In this document: positions 43,476 through 51,657 of the stretch, one piece after another
Layout of the letters: each line of letters opens with the position of its first letter
Numbering within the stretch: the stretch's first letter is position 1
Assembly: GCA_036704045.1 (NCBI GenBank)
Contig: DATNQM010000051.1
Location: forward strand, 1 to 64,000
DNA from: Ancylothrix sp036704045
Lineage (GTDB): Bacteria > Cyanobacteriota > Cyanobacteriia > Cyanobacteriales > Oscillatoriaceae
Length of the DNA: 64,000 nt
Direction of reading: 5' to 3'
The notes under the pieces: generated by a model
Seen by the model: the letters and a program-made list of their open reading frames with translations, nothing else
The model's database searches: none
What the model was told of the DNA's origin: nothing
Position numbers and translations under genes: made by a program

Positions 43476-45167
43476 CTACTCAAAATCAAAGTGAGAGACA
43501 AGTTGAAGCTTTCCTATGCCTAGCTCTTTCGGGGAAATGCAGCGTACTTCAAACAAACCTAGCATATCCTTAAGTTGGGGATTGCCTCTGGCGGCACCGG
43601 TAAGACCCTGAGCAATAACCAAACCACAAAATCCCTTAGTTTTTTTACAACGCTGATCCCATTTTTTGCGAGCTGCAACATGAGTAGGATCATCCTCTAC
43701 AAACTCACCAAATAAATGAAGTTGTCCATCTTGGGTTTGGAGAATACCTAAATCATAGCTAACTTCCTTAAAAGGATCTTCCCCCGGATTAAAACAAATA
43801 CCCTTTAAGCCACCAGCTTCTTCTAAATCTTGAATCATAGCCTTAGCTTTAGGGCGAGAAGTTTGAATTAAAACTATAGGCAAACCTTCGCCAGTGGCTT
43901 CCACAGCAGCAACAGAAAAATGATGAGAAGCACCCTGTCGTAAATTTTGTACTGTTTCCCAGGGCATCATGCCTAAACTGAGAAAAGAATTATCGGGTAC
44001 TAAATCATCTAGCAATAAAGGCTCGTTATCTTCCTCATCGTCGTCTTCATCGTCGTCCTCAAAACCATCACTATGAGCCATCATTAATAATTCCTGCTCT
44101 AATTCTGGCTCAGTAGAAACCTTAACAGTTATAGTTCCTAATGGTTGAGAGTCCGTAGTAGAGAGGTTTTTTTCTTTGCTAGCTGGGGGCAAAGAAATAC
44201 GAAACTTACTACTTAAATTGGGCAGCATTTCCGTCTCAAGTTTTTGATGAGAATTCCGCCAAAAACGATGTAAGGCTTCCATTCCCACCCAAACCACAAG
44301 AGCTTCTTCTTCATATAAAAAAGAGCGTAATCCTTCCAAAGGATGAAGATTACCAAAAGACGGTTGAATGTCGGACAAAGGCAAATCTGCTAAATCAAAA
44401 TCTTCATCATCTTCATCATCAATATCCACCGCACTTTCAAAGCTCAAAAATAAGCAATCTTGACCAAGAAAAGCTTCTTCTAAATCTTCCGCAGAGTCGT
44501 GAGCCAAAACCGAGGAACGGAAACGACGCAGAGATTCAAGAGAGCGATAAAATAACACTCCATAATCGACACCCAACATCCCCAAAACGCAGACATAGAG
44601 AGTATCTATATCCCATTTTTTTATCTCTATACTGATAATTTGGTGGTCGCCCAACAACTCCCAAGGAGCATCTCGCCAAATATCAAAAGACTTTTCTGTA
44701 AGAGCTTTAGCGTATTGAGGTGGAACAGTGGGAGGGTTATTATTTACTACTTGTTGGAAACTGCGAAAAATTTCATCAATTAGGGGCAACTCAGGGACAT
44801 ATTCTATAGAAATGTCAAGTTCTTGTAGGACACCGCGTAAATAAAATTGTAATTGCCGGTCGCGGACAACAATTTTTTGTGGGCGGGCTGGCTGAGCAGG
44901 GTTGTGGGGGTGTTCCATTGCTCGTAACAACGTGCGAACAACAGCTTCAGGGCCGATATCGGGCGTTACCATATCCATTGAACGCACAAAACCCTGAGAA
45001 CCATCGACCCAAAGAATACACTCACCAGTCTGGTCGGTTTCCCTGAGTCCCAATTCTAAATCATCCGCAGTTTGTCGGGACAAAGGGCGACGATCTCCCT
45101 CCCACACGCTGGGAATTTGAGCTAATTTTTGTAGGCGACGGCGAGTAGAGTGATTGAGAGCAGTCAT
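43476..45167 (-). CDS. Large acidic cyanobacterial protein of unknown function (DUF6930-like)
   Basis: A 563-residue soluble protein with several acidic low-complexity segments (DIDDEDDEDFD near the middle, FEDDDEDDDEEDNEP further on). Ordered parts include ECILWVDGSQGFVRSMDMVTPDIGPE near residue 50 and a C-terminal domain ending in IGKLQLVSHFDFE. It resembles a DUF6930-type cyanobacterial family; that assignment is tentative. I choose the ATG at 45167, with GGAG just before it; an in-frame TTG at 45191 would add eight residues. No catalytic motif is identified. Confidence 0.7.
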   Translation of the reverse strand: MTALNHSTRRRLQKLAQIPSVWEGDRRPLSRQTADDLELGLRETDQTGECILWVDGSQGFVRSMDMVTPDIGPEAVVRTLLRAMEHPHNPAQPARPQKIVVRDRQLQFYLRGVLQELDISIEYVPELPLIDEIFRSFQQVVNNNPPTVPPQYAKALTEKSFDIWRDAPWELLGDHQIISIEIKKWDIDTLYVCVLGMLGVDYGVLFYRSLESLRRFRSSVLAHDSAEDLEEAFLGQDCLFLSFESAVDIDDEDDEDFDLADLPLSDIQPSFGNLHPLEGLRSFLYEEEALVVWVGMEALHRFWRNSHQKLETEMLPNLSSKFRISLPPASKEKNLSTTDSQPLGTITVKVSTEPELEQELLMMAHSDGFEDDDEDDDEEDNEPLLLDDLVPDNSFLSLGMMPWETVQNLRQGASHHFSVAAVEATGEGLPIVLIQTSRPKAKAMIQDLEEAGGLKGICFNPGEDPFKEVSYDLGILQTQDGQLHLFGEFVEDDPTHVAARKKWDQRCKKTKGFCGLVIAQGLTGAARGNPQLKDMLGLFEVRCISPKELGIGKLQLVSHFDFE

Positions 45168-45493
45168 AGACTCCGGCAACAGGATGGACAAATAATCTTA
45201 CACGAGGAAGCGGTTTAACCAACAGAAACCCATCAAGGCGGCTGGCGGTCGGGACTGCTGCGATCAAGACCAATGCAACGGATAGGATAGGTAATTTTAA
45301 ACCACTCCCCAATTACAGCGACTTAATAGCAGGCCGGTGGTGATCGGCTCTATTGAAAGCGACTATTACAAGGATAGAGAGTTTTTGTCTTTAAGGTGCT
45401 ATGTTTCCTAATAATTTGGCAGTAGAGAAGTCGATACAATAGATTTACAGGTTAATTCAGTATGGGCTAAATGGCAGTAGGAGTTAAAAAAAA
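45168..45493. other. 326-bp divergent region between the acidic protein and the IscA-type gene
   Basis: Carries promoters of both genes. TACAAT near 45437 is a possible -10 for the plus-strand gene but lacks a well-spaced -35. No ORF or strong dyad is seen. Confidence 0.4.
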
Positions 45494-45850
45494 ATGACAC
45501 AAGCAACTCAGACCCCCCAACGGGGCATTCAAATGACTGAAGCCGCCTTGCGTCAAGTGATTGCATTACGGGAAAGTCAAGGTAAGGATCTTTGTTTGCG
45601 GGTTGGTGTCCGCCAAGGTGGCTGCTCTGGAATGTCCTATATGATGGATTTTGAAGATGTTAGCAATATCCGTCCTGAAGATGAGGTCTTTGACTATGAC
45701 GGATTTAAGGTGCTGTGCGACAAGCGCAGTATGCTTTATCTTTATGGTTTGGTTCTCGACTACAGCAATGCTATGATCGGCGGTGGTTTCCAGTTTACCA
45801 ACCCCAACGCAAATCAAACTTGTGGTTGTGGTAAGTCTTTTTCCGCTTAA
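45494..45850 (+). CDS. A-type iron-sulfur cluster carrier (IscA/SufA/HesB family)
   Basis: A 118-residue A-type carrier that accepts and delivers Fe-S clusters. The three conserved cysteines are present: GGCSGMSY and the C-terminal CGCG in NQTCGCGKSFSA. The length and the MTEAALRQV opening fit the family. The ATG at 45494 is used. A hairpin follows the stop. The gene stands alone rather than in a suf operon, so whether it is IscA or SufA is not decided by context. Confidence 0.92.
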   Translation: MTQATQTPQRGIQMTEAALRQVIALRESQGKDLCLRVGVRQGGCSGMSYMMDFEDVSNIRPEDEVFDYDGFKVLCDKRSMLYLYGLVLDYSNAMIGGGFQFTNPNANQTCGCGKSFSA

Positions 45851-45862
45851 GATTTTTTAGGA

Positions 45863-45881
45863 GGTGGGGCTTTGCTCCACC
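45863..45881 (+). terminator. Hairpin after the A-type carrier gene
   Basis: GGTGGGGC pairs with GCTCCACC around TTT, with one mismatch, 12 bases past the stop codon. It may terminate or attenuate transcription before the TPR gene. Confidence 0.45.
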
Positions 45882-45923
45882 CACCGGCCAACCAACACCG
45901 GCCAAACATTCTTGATTGTAAAA

Positions 45924-45941
45924 GGTGGGCTTGTGCCCACC
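45924..45941 (+). promoter_or_regulatory. GGTGGGC stem-loop just upstream of the TPR gene
   Basis: GGTGGGC and GCCCACC form a perfect 7-bp stem with a TTGT loop, 12 bases before the ATG at 45954. It takes the place where a ribosome binding site would be expected, so it may affect translation, or it may be another dispersed short repeat. Confidence 0.4.
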
Positions 45942-45953
45942 AAACCATTGTTT

Positions 45954-46382
45954 ATGAATCAAACTCAAACTCCCGAATCTCTTTTTGACCAAGGTCTTGA
46001 ACGCTATAAAGCCGGTGAGGGGCCAACTACACTGATTCCTCTTTTTAAAGATATTTGCGACCGTTCCTCAAAAAATAGCTCGTCTTGGACTTGTTTGGCT
46101 TGGCTTTATTTACTTGATAACAAACCTAATCAAGCTTTAAAAGCTGCTCAAAAAGCCGTTAAACTTAATCCCCACGATCCTCAAGCACGAGTCAACTTGG
46201 CAATTGCCATGCTGGAAACAAAGCAAAAAGGTGTCCGTACTCATATTGACACCGCTATGCAATTAATTATGGTTTCCTCAGAATTAAAAACTGAACTTCA
46301 ACAAAGTCTTGAGGAAGGACTCACCAGAAAACCCGACTGGCCAAGCTTGCGCCGTGTTCAAGCTTGGCTTTATGAATCGTAA
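45954..46382 (+). CDS. TPR-type small protein
   Basis: A 142-residue helical protein with tetratricopeptide-like repeats. The clearest is SSWTCLAWLYLLDNKPNQAL followed by KAAQKAVKLNPHDPQARVNLA. It starts at the ATG at 45954 (MNQTQTPESLFDQG). An in-frame start at 45864 would run through two hairpins and is unlikely. TPR units mediate protein binding; no partner is evident. A strong terminator lies directly after it. Confidence 0.75.
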   Translation: MNQTQTPESLFDQGLERYKAGEGPTTLIPLFKDICDRSSKNSSSWTCLAWLYLLDNKPNQALKAAQKAVKLNPHDPQARVNLAIAMLETKQKGVRTHIDTAMQLIMVSSELKTELQQSLEEGLTRKPDWPSLRRVQAWLYES

Positions 46383-46392
46383 ATTTTTCTTG

Positions 46393-46434
46393 CCAGCGTT
46401 TTAACTTATTTTTAGTGTCTAAAACGCTGGTTTT
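46393..46434 (+). terminator. Rho-independent terminator after the TPR gene
   Basis: CCAGCGTTTT (46393-46402) and AAAACGCTGG (46421-46430) form a perfect 10-bp stem with an 18-nt loop, followed by TTTTATT. Confidence 0.75.
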
Positions 46435-46569
46435 ATTGACATTTCGTAATAATTATTTAAATAACTTTACTCAAAAAATCAAATTCTAATGATAGACTGT
46501 GGTTTACTTAAGGATTAGAAAATCCTATAGTTCCTAAAACCTTAACTTATGTAACCGCAGGAGAAAATT

Positions 46570-46767
46570 ATGAGCCTTGAAAATAACGTTAATGTCAAAC
46601 CCCAAACCCGAAATCACAAAGGCTTTTTTATTCAACCGGCCTCCTATAAGCTTATGGGTATTGATGAGTCTGGTTGGGCCTTAATTTGTATTGATGATGC
46701 TGTATGTCATTATGTTGATCCTGATAACCTTCAAAAACCAAATAAAGGTGGCGGTAGTGCAGAATAA
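46570..46767 (+). CDS. Small conserved protein, first of a tandem paralogue pair
   Basis: A 65-residue protein. Its core RNHKGFFIQ, YKLMGID, GWALIC and CHYVDPDNL is nearly identical to that of the gene at 47039. The two cysteines (ALIC and AVCHYV) are conserved in both copies. A CGCAGGAG ribosome binding site precedes the ATG, and a small hairpin (46511-46526, AGGATT / AATCCT) lies in the leader. It has its own terminator, so the two genes can be expressed separately. No family function is known to me. Confidence 0.72.
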   Translation: MSLENNVNVKPQTRNHKGFFIQPASYKLMGIDESGWALICIDDAVCHYVDPDNLQKPNKGGGSAE

Positions 46768-46815
46768 ATGCACGTCCAACTTTGGAAAAACGTTTCTGAA
46801 TATAAAAGAATGGAC

Positions 46816-46851
46816 GGCTGTACTGATAAAAGTGCAGCCCAATTTTTTTTT
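46816..46851 (+). terminator. Rho-independent terminator between the two small paralogues
   Basis: GGCTGTACT pairs with AGTGCAGCC (one G-U pair) around a 6-nt loop and is followed by a run of nine T. A classic intrinsic terminator. Confidence 0.85.
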
Positions 46852-47038
46852 AGGCTTAGATGAGTAAATTTACCCCTCTAATTTCGTCACAAATTATCGT
46901 ATAAATTAACAAATATTTGTAGATTTCTTAACACAAATTAACAAAAAAATGACGGATTTAATGATAAGATTTTATAACCACAACAATAAGACTTTTTTAT
47001 CAGTTTAAAATTTGATAAAAATTGGAGGCTAAATAATT

Positions 47039-47236
47039 ATGACCGGCAAAGAAGTAGTAGTCAAGCCAGAGACGCGGAATCACAAAGGATTTTTTATCCA
47101 AGATACGAACTATAAACTCATGGGAATCGATGGGGCTGGCTGGGCCTTAATTTGTTTTGATGAAGCCGTTTGCCACTATGTTGATCCTGATAACTTAGAA
47201 ACCTCTGAAGAAGAAAACGGCGATAACCAGGGTTAA
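47039..47236 (+). CDS. Small conserved protein, second of a tandem paralogue pair
   Basis: A 65-residue paralogue of the preceding gene. The shared block runs over about 48 residues, from VKPETRNHKGFFIQ to YVDPDNL, with only a few changes. The tail differs: acidic here (EEENGDNQG), Gly/Ser-rich in the first copy. GGAGG precedes the ATG by 9 bases. It is followed by the strong AACCCGG hairpin and converges with glgX. The divergent leader and separate terminator of the first copy suggest different expression of the two. Confidence 0.72.
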   Translation: MTGKEVVVKPETRNHKGFFIQDTNYKLMGIDGAGWALICFDEAVCHYVDPDNLETSEEENGDNQG

Positions 47237-47270
47237 AAAAAGGTGATGTCAATAGTTTTTTTCAACAAAT

Positions 47271-47304
47271 AAAAACCCGGTTTTTTTCGAGAAACCGGGT
47301 TTTT
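47271..47304. terminator. AACCCGG-type bidirectional terminator
   Basis: AAAAACCCGGTTT (47271-47283) and AAACCGGGTTTTT (47292-47304) are exact inverse copies with an 8-nt loop. T-runs occur on both strands between the second small gene and glgX. Confidence 0.8.
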
Positions 47305-47332
47305 GTTTAGGAGTATTTATGTTTCAAAAGAA

Positions 47333-49459
47333 TTAAGGAAGGCGCTGTAAAAGAACAACAGACCGGCCGATAACAGGTACTTTTTTATCGTCGGTATAAA
47401 CCGGCCCATCCTTAATAAAAGTCGGTTCCTTCGTATCAAGGACGACCTGCCACTCACGATTTTTCATTACCTCTGGTAAACTAAACTCTAAGATTTCCCA
47501 GTAAGCATTAAAAATCACCAAGAAACTATCATCCATAATCCGCTGACCTTGAGCATTGACCCGCGTAATTTCTTGGCCGTTTAAAAACACCGCCATTGAC
47601 TTAGCAAAACCACTATTCCATTCTTCCTCACCCATTTCGCTACCATCGTAGTTATACCAAGCAATATCGCTGATGGTTTTGCCATAAATAGGCCGGCCTT
47701 GGAACCACTTGCGGCGGTGGAAAACCGGATGTTTGCGGCGGAAGAAAATAAGTTGACGGGTAAAATCTAACAAATCTTCTTTTTCTTTAGGGAAATCCCA
47801 ATTAATCCAAGAAGTCTCATTATCTTGGCAATAACCATTATTGTTACCCTTTTGAGTACGTTCCATCTCATCCCCATACACAATCATTGGGATACCTTGA
47901 GACAGAAATAGAGTTGCCAAGAAATTGCGTTTTTGCCGTTCGCGTAGGGCTAAGATATCTGCATCATCTGTATCCCCTTCTGCACCACAATTCCACGAAC
48001 GGTTATGACTTTCGCCATCGCAGTTATTTTCGCCGTTGGCTTCATTATGTTTTTCGTTATAGCTAACTAAATCTGCCAGAGTAAAACCATCATGGGCCGT
48101 GATAAAGTTAATGCTGGCATAGGGGCTACGTCCGTTGGTTTGATAAAGGTCAGAACTGCCCGTGAAACGATAGGCAAATTCGCCCAAGGTTTGGTCTTCA
48201 CTGCGCCAAAAATCGCGTACACAATCACGATATTTGCCGTTCCATTCACACCACAATAACGGGAAATTACCTACTTGATAACCGCCGGTTCCCAAATCCC
48301 AAGGTTCGGCAATTAATTTCACATCTGCTAGGACTGGATCTTGGTGGATAATGTTAAAAAATGCCGACAGGTTATTAACATCATACAATTCTCGTGCTAG
48401 GGCTGATGCCAAATCAAACCGGAAGCCATCAACGTGCATTTCTAAAACCCAATAGCGCAAACTATCCATGATGAGTTTTAGCACTTGGGGATGACGCACA
48501 TTGAGAGAATTTCCGCAGCCGGTGAAGTCCATATAATAACGAGCATCACCATCTACTGTGCGGTAATAGCTAGAGTTATCAATACCACGAAATGATAGAG
48601 TTGGGCCCATGTGATTGCCTTCGCCGGTGTGGTTATAAACCACGTCTAAAATGACTTCAATACCGGCCTTATGTAAGGCTTTTACCATTTCCTTAAATTC
48701 GCGGACGGCACCCCCCGGCGTTTGGTCAGAACTGTAGCCTTTATAGGGTGCAAAAAAATTGAGACTGTCGTAACCCCAATAATTTTTTAAACCTTTGTCA
48801 GTGAGATACCCCGGATGGCTAAAAAAGTGATGAACTGGCAATAATTCTACTGCGGTAATGCCCAAAGACTGCAAGTGAGCAATACTAGCAGGATGTGCCA
48901 AACCGGCATAAGTTCCGCGATATTCTTCTTCGATATTAGGTTGTAGTTTGCTAAAGCCTTTTACATGAACCTCATAAATAATTGATTCGTGAAAAGGAGT
49001 GCGTAAAAGTTGATCGCCTTCCCAATCAAAAGACTCATCAATAACAACTGCTTTCGGAACAAATGGGGCGCTATCTACTTCGCTGTAGGATAAATCTTCG
49101 TTTTCATCGCCGATAGTATAACCAAAAATTTCGGGGCTATCGGTAAAGTCTCCATCTACTTCTTTAGCATAGGGATCAAGAACCAGTTTATTTGGGTTAA
49201 AACGGTGGCCGTTAGATGGTTCGTAGGGGCCATGAACTCGAAAACCATAGTGTTGTCCGGGGGCTACTCCGGGGATATAACCATGCCACGTTTGGTTATC
49301 ATATTCTTTGAGTTCCAGACGTTCTTCTTTACCGTCTTTGTCAAATAAACAAACTTCAACTTTTGTGGCATTTTCGCTAAAAAGGGCAAAGTTTGTACCT
49401 TTTCCATCCCAATATGAACCAAGAGGATAAACATTACCCGGCCAGAGTTCTAAGTGCAT
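47333..49459 (-). CDS. glgX: Glycogen debranching enzyme (isoamylase type)
   Basis: Hydrolyses alpha-1,6 branches of glycogen. The 708-residue protein has an N-terminal CBM48 domain (about 8-100) and a GH13 barrel. Catalytic motifs are DVVYNHT, DGFRFDLAS (nucleophile Asp), LIAEPWD (acid/base Glu) and ITAHDGF. A C-terminal beta domain follows. The ATG at 49459 begins MHLELWPGNVYPLGSYWDGKG, the usual start of this family. It is transcribed alone, with csaB upstream on the same strand 255 bp away. Confidence 0.95.
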   Translation of the reverse strand: MHLELWPGNVYPLGSYWDGKGTNFALFSENATKVEVCLFDKDGKEERLELKEYDNQTWHGYIPGVAPGQHYGFRVHGPYEPSNGHRFNPNKLVLDPYAKEVDGDFTDSPEIFGYTIGDENEDLSYSEVDSAPFVPKAVVIDESFDWEGDQLLRTPFHESIIYEVHVKGFSKLQPNIEEEYRGTYAGLAHPASIAHLQSLGITAVELLPVHHFFSHPGYLTDKGLKNYWGYDSLNFFAPYKGYSSDQTPGGAVREFKEMVKALHKAGIEVILDVVYNHTGEGNHMGPTLSFRGIDNSSYYRTVDGDARYYMDFTGCGNSLNVRHPQVLKLIMDSLRYWVLEMHVDGFRFDLASALARELYDVNNLSAFFNIIHQDPVLADVKLIAEPWDLGTGGYQVGNFPLLWCEWNGKYRDCVRDFWRSEDQTLGEFAYRFTGSSDLYQTNGRSPYASINFITAHDGFTLADLVSYNEKHNEANGENNCDGESHNRSWNCGAEGDTDDADILALRERQKRNFLATLFLSQGIPMIVYGDEMERTQKGNNNGYCQDNETSWINWDFPKEKEDLLDFTRQLIFFRRKHPVFHRRKWFQGRPIYGKTISDIAWYNYDGSEMGEEEWNSGFAKSMAVFLNGQEITRVNAQGQRIMDDSFLVIFNAYWEILEFSLPEVMKNREWQVVLDTKEPTFIKDGPVYTDDKKVPVIGRSVVLLQRLP

Positions 49460-49714
49460 ATATGACTATTTAACTATGATAGATTGTTGATTGAATTGGT
49501 AACGAGTGCCGAGCTATTTGAGAATCAAGCCGACATAACAATTAATTTATCTTTTGTGCTGTTCACTTTGCTTCTATCGGAAGGAAGGATCTAAAATTAA
49601 GCTTCTATAGGATTCTAAAAATTTAAGACTTTATTGCACAGATTTATTCTTTTGTCAATATTTAATTAGAGAGAAGTTCTCTCCCCATAGGTTTAGCGGG
49701 AAGAGAGCATTTTT

Positions 49715-50755
49715 CTAAAGTTGATGTAAGATTTCTTGATGGATTATAGCTCGATCAATTAAAGCTTTTATTTGTACCGGCATTAAACCTTCACCATTAG
49801 CATAATGTTCGATCCAGGCAGTGCTAATAGCCAGAGAATCGTCAGGGATTTCTGATAATTCGTAGCCCGGAATTTCTAACTCTCTCATCAATTGCGTTAC
49901 TTTTGGGTCATAGCTGAGGCCAAAACACCGGCATTCCTCAGCCGCCGCCATAATTAAACTATGCAAGCGCATTCCAATAGCCATTTCTACTCCCCGAAAT
50001 ACACCTTTTAATTGTCGAGGATTTTCTAATTGTAGAACCTGACTATTTTCTCCTAAATGCCGGTGTAATTCTTGGGCAATAGCTAAATCTTGAGAAGCTT
50101 GAAAAGGTAATAATAAAATAAAAGTTTTTGTGGCTTTTTGGAAATCAACTAAAGCGCGGGTTAAAACTTGGAGACGAACCGGTGTTAATAACGGATGTTG
50201 ACGTAAAGAGATAGCAACTTTAGGCGCCGGTAAATCCCATAAACCAGGCACAGGAGAAGACTCTAAAGCCCAAACAGGATCGGGCGCTAAACTAAAAGGT
50301 ATTTGCCAATTAGATAATAACTCTGCACTGGCGCGGTCTCGAACACTAACAACACTTGTACCTGTAAAAATTCGTTTAGCAATTTCACGAGTCAAAGGCC
50401 GTTTGAGGGGGCCAATTCCTTGCGCCCAAGCTATAGTTTTTAAGCCCATTTTTTGTGCTAATCCCATCAGGCCGGTGTAATATAAAGGACTGACAGCACT
50501 AGTAGAATCTTGGATTAAACTTCCCCCTCCCCAAATAAAAATTTCTGATTGTTTTAAAGCATCTAAAATTTGCCAAGTGTTCATTCGATCATAAGCTACA
50601 ACATTGTAAGATTTTTGAGTTTGTTCCGGGTTGCCCGAAAGTACAATCGGCGTTATGTGGGGAGGTAACATTTGTAAGAGAGTCGCTAACAAAGCTTCAT
50701 CTCCACCATTACCTTTGCCATAATATCCACAACAAATTGCTTTGATTTTTTTCAT
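49715..50755 (-). CDS. csaB: Polysaccharide pyruvyl transferase CsaB
   Basis: Adds ketal pyruvate to a cell-wall polysaccharide, a modification that anchors S-layer-type proteins in some bacteria. The 346-residue protein has the family start AICCGYYGKGNGGDEALLATL and the IFIWGGGSLIQDSTS motif. Later GVEMAIGMRLHSLIMAA and FGLSYDPKVTQL also fit. The acceptor in cyanobacteria is not settled. The ATG at 50755 is used; the gene is divergent from the DUF2499/DUF3593 pair. Confidence 0.9.
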   Translation of the reverse strand: MKKIKAICCGYYGKGNGGDEALLATLLQMLPPHITPIVLSGNPEQTQKSYNVVAYDRMNTWQILDALKQSEIFIWGGGSLIQDSTSAVSPLYYTGLMGLAQKMGLKTIAWAQGIGPLKRPLTREIAKRIFTGTSVVSVRDRASAELLSNWQIPFSLAPDPVWALESSPVPGLWDLPAPKVAISLRQHPLLTPVRLQVLTRALVDFQKATKTFILLLPFQASQDLAIAQELHRHLGENSQVLQLENPRQLKGVFRGVEMAIGMRLHSLIMAAAEECRCFGLSYDPKVTQLMRELEIPGYELSEIPDDSLAISTAWIEHYANGEGLMPVQIKALIDRAIIHQEILHQL

Positions 50756-50880
50756 GTTATTTTTTTTATAGTCAGAAGTTTTTAAACCGTAGATGTGAAG
50801 CCGAGGAAATGAATTATTAGTTTGGTTTTGAGGTAGACGTAGTTTAAGATGGGAAGGTAGTTTTGTGGAGAGGGGATGTA

Positions 50881-51240
50881 ATGCACGCGCTTTCGATTCC
50901 TACTTGGATGATTCATGTGTCAAGTGTGGTTGAATGGATAGGGGCGATTTGGTTAATTTGGGAATATGGCGAATTAATGAGTAGTTGGGGATGGAAACTT
51001 TTTGCTTTGGCGATGTTGCCGGCGTTGGTGAGTGCAATGTGTGCTTGTACTTGGCATTTTTTTGATAATCCTTCGTCTCTTGAATGGCTGGTGACACTGC
51101 AAGCAGCTATGACGGTACTAAATAACTGTACTCTGTGTGCGGCGGCTTGGTGGCTGTGGCGGGCAAATCAAAGAGAAGATCAGCAAACAGCAGTGGTGGA
51201 TGATACACAAAACAAAGGCGAGTTTGAGGGTGAAAGATGA
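50881..51240 (+). CDS. DUF2499 membrane protein
   Basis: A 119-residue protein with about three helices, of the DUF2499 family found in cyanobacteria and plastids. Key stretches are MHALSIPTWMIHVSSVVEWI and AMCACTWHFFDNPSSLEWLV. I choose the ATG at 50881; a TTG-initiated frame at 50863 would add six residues. The stop overlaps the next start by four bases (ATGA), so the two genes are translationally coupled. Its role is unknown; conservation with plastids suggests a photosynthetic membrane function. Confidence 0.82.
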   Translation: MHALSIPTWMIHVSSVVEWIGAIWLIWEYGELMSSWGWKLFALAMLPALVSAMCACTWHFFDNPSSLEWLVTLQAAMTVLNNCTLCAAAWWLWRANQREDQQTAVVDDTQNKGEFEGER

Positions 51241-51533
51241 TTTCTAAAGAATTTTTATTTGCAATTTCCCTGTTTCCCTATTTAGGGTTTTTGTGGTTTC
51301 TGACACGCAGCAAACAAGCCCCAAAATTAGCATTAATTGGTTTTTATATGACTTTAGTGTTTGTAGCGGTAACGATTCCGGCAGGAATTTATGCCAAAGT
51401 TGTTTATGATGAATCCCTTGCTAATGTAGATTGGCTGCATGGTAGTGCCGAATTTTTCTTAACACTTTCTAATATTTTGATTGTGTTAGGGTTTCGCCAA
51501 GCAGTGAATCAGCGCCGACATTTGATAAAATAA
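51237..51533 (+). CDS. DUF3593 membrane protein
   Basis: A 98-residue protein with three helices (FLFAISLFPYLGFLWFLT, LALIGFYMTLVFVAVTIPAG, FFLTLSNILIVLGF), matching the DUF3593 family of cyanobacteria and chloroplasts. It overlaps the DUF2499 gene by four bases. The pair is conserved across photosynthetic lineages, which implies a joint role in the thylakoid or plastid envelope. No enzymatic motif is visible. Confidence 0.82.
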   Translation: MISKEFLFAISLFPYLGFLWFLTRSKQAPKLALIGFYMTLVFVAVTIPAGIYAKVVYDESLANVDWLHGSAEFFLTLSNILIVLGFRQAVNQRRHLIK

Positions 51534-51657
51534 ATAATGCAGAAACTAAGTGGGTTCAGGTGATTTATCTATTTATGTTTTTTAGGTTTCGGATAAAAAC
51601 TTGGTTTTAAGTATCAACACAGACAGTTGTGAAAATAAAATATTTTTTTAATTTGTC

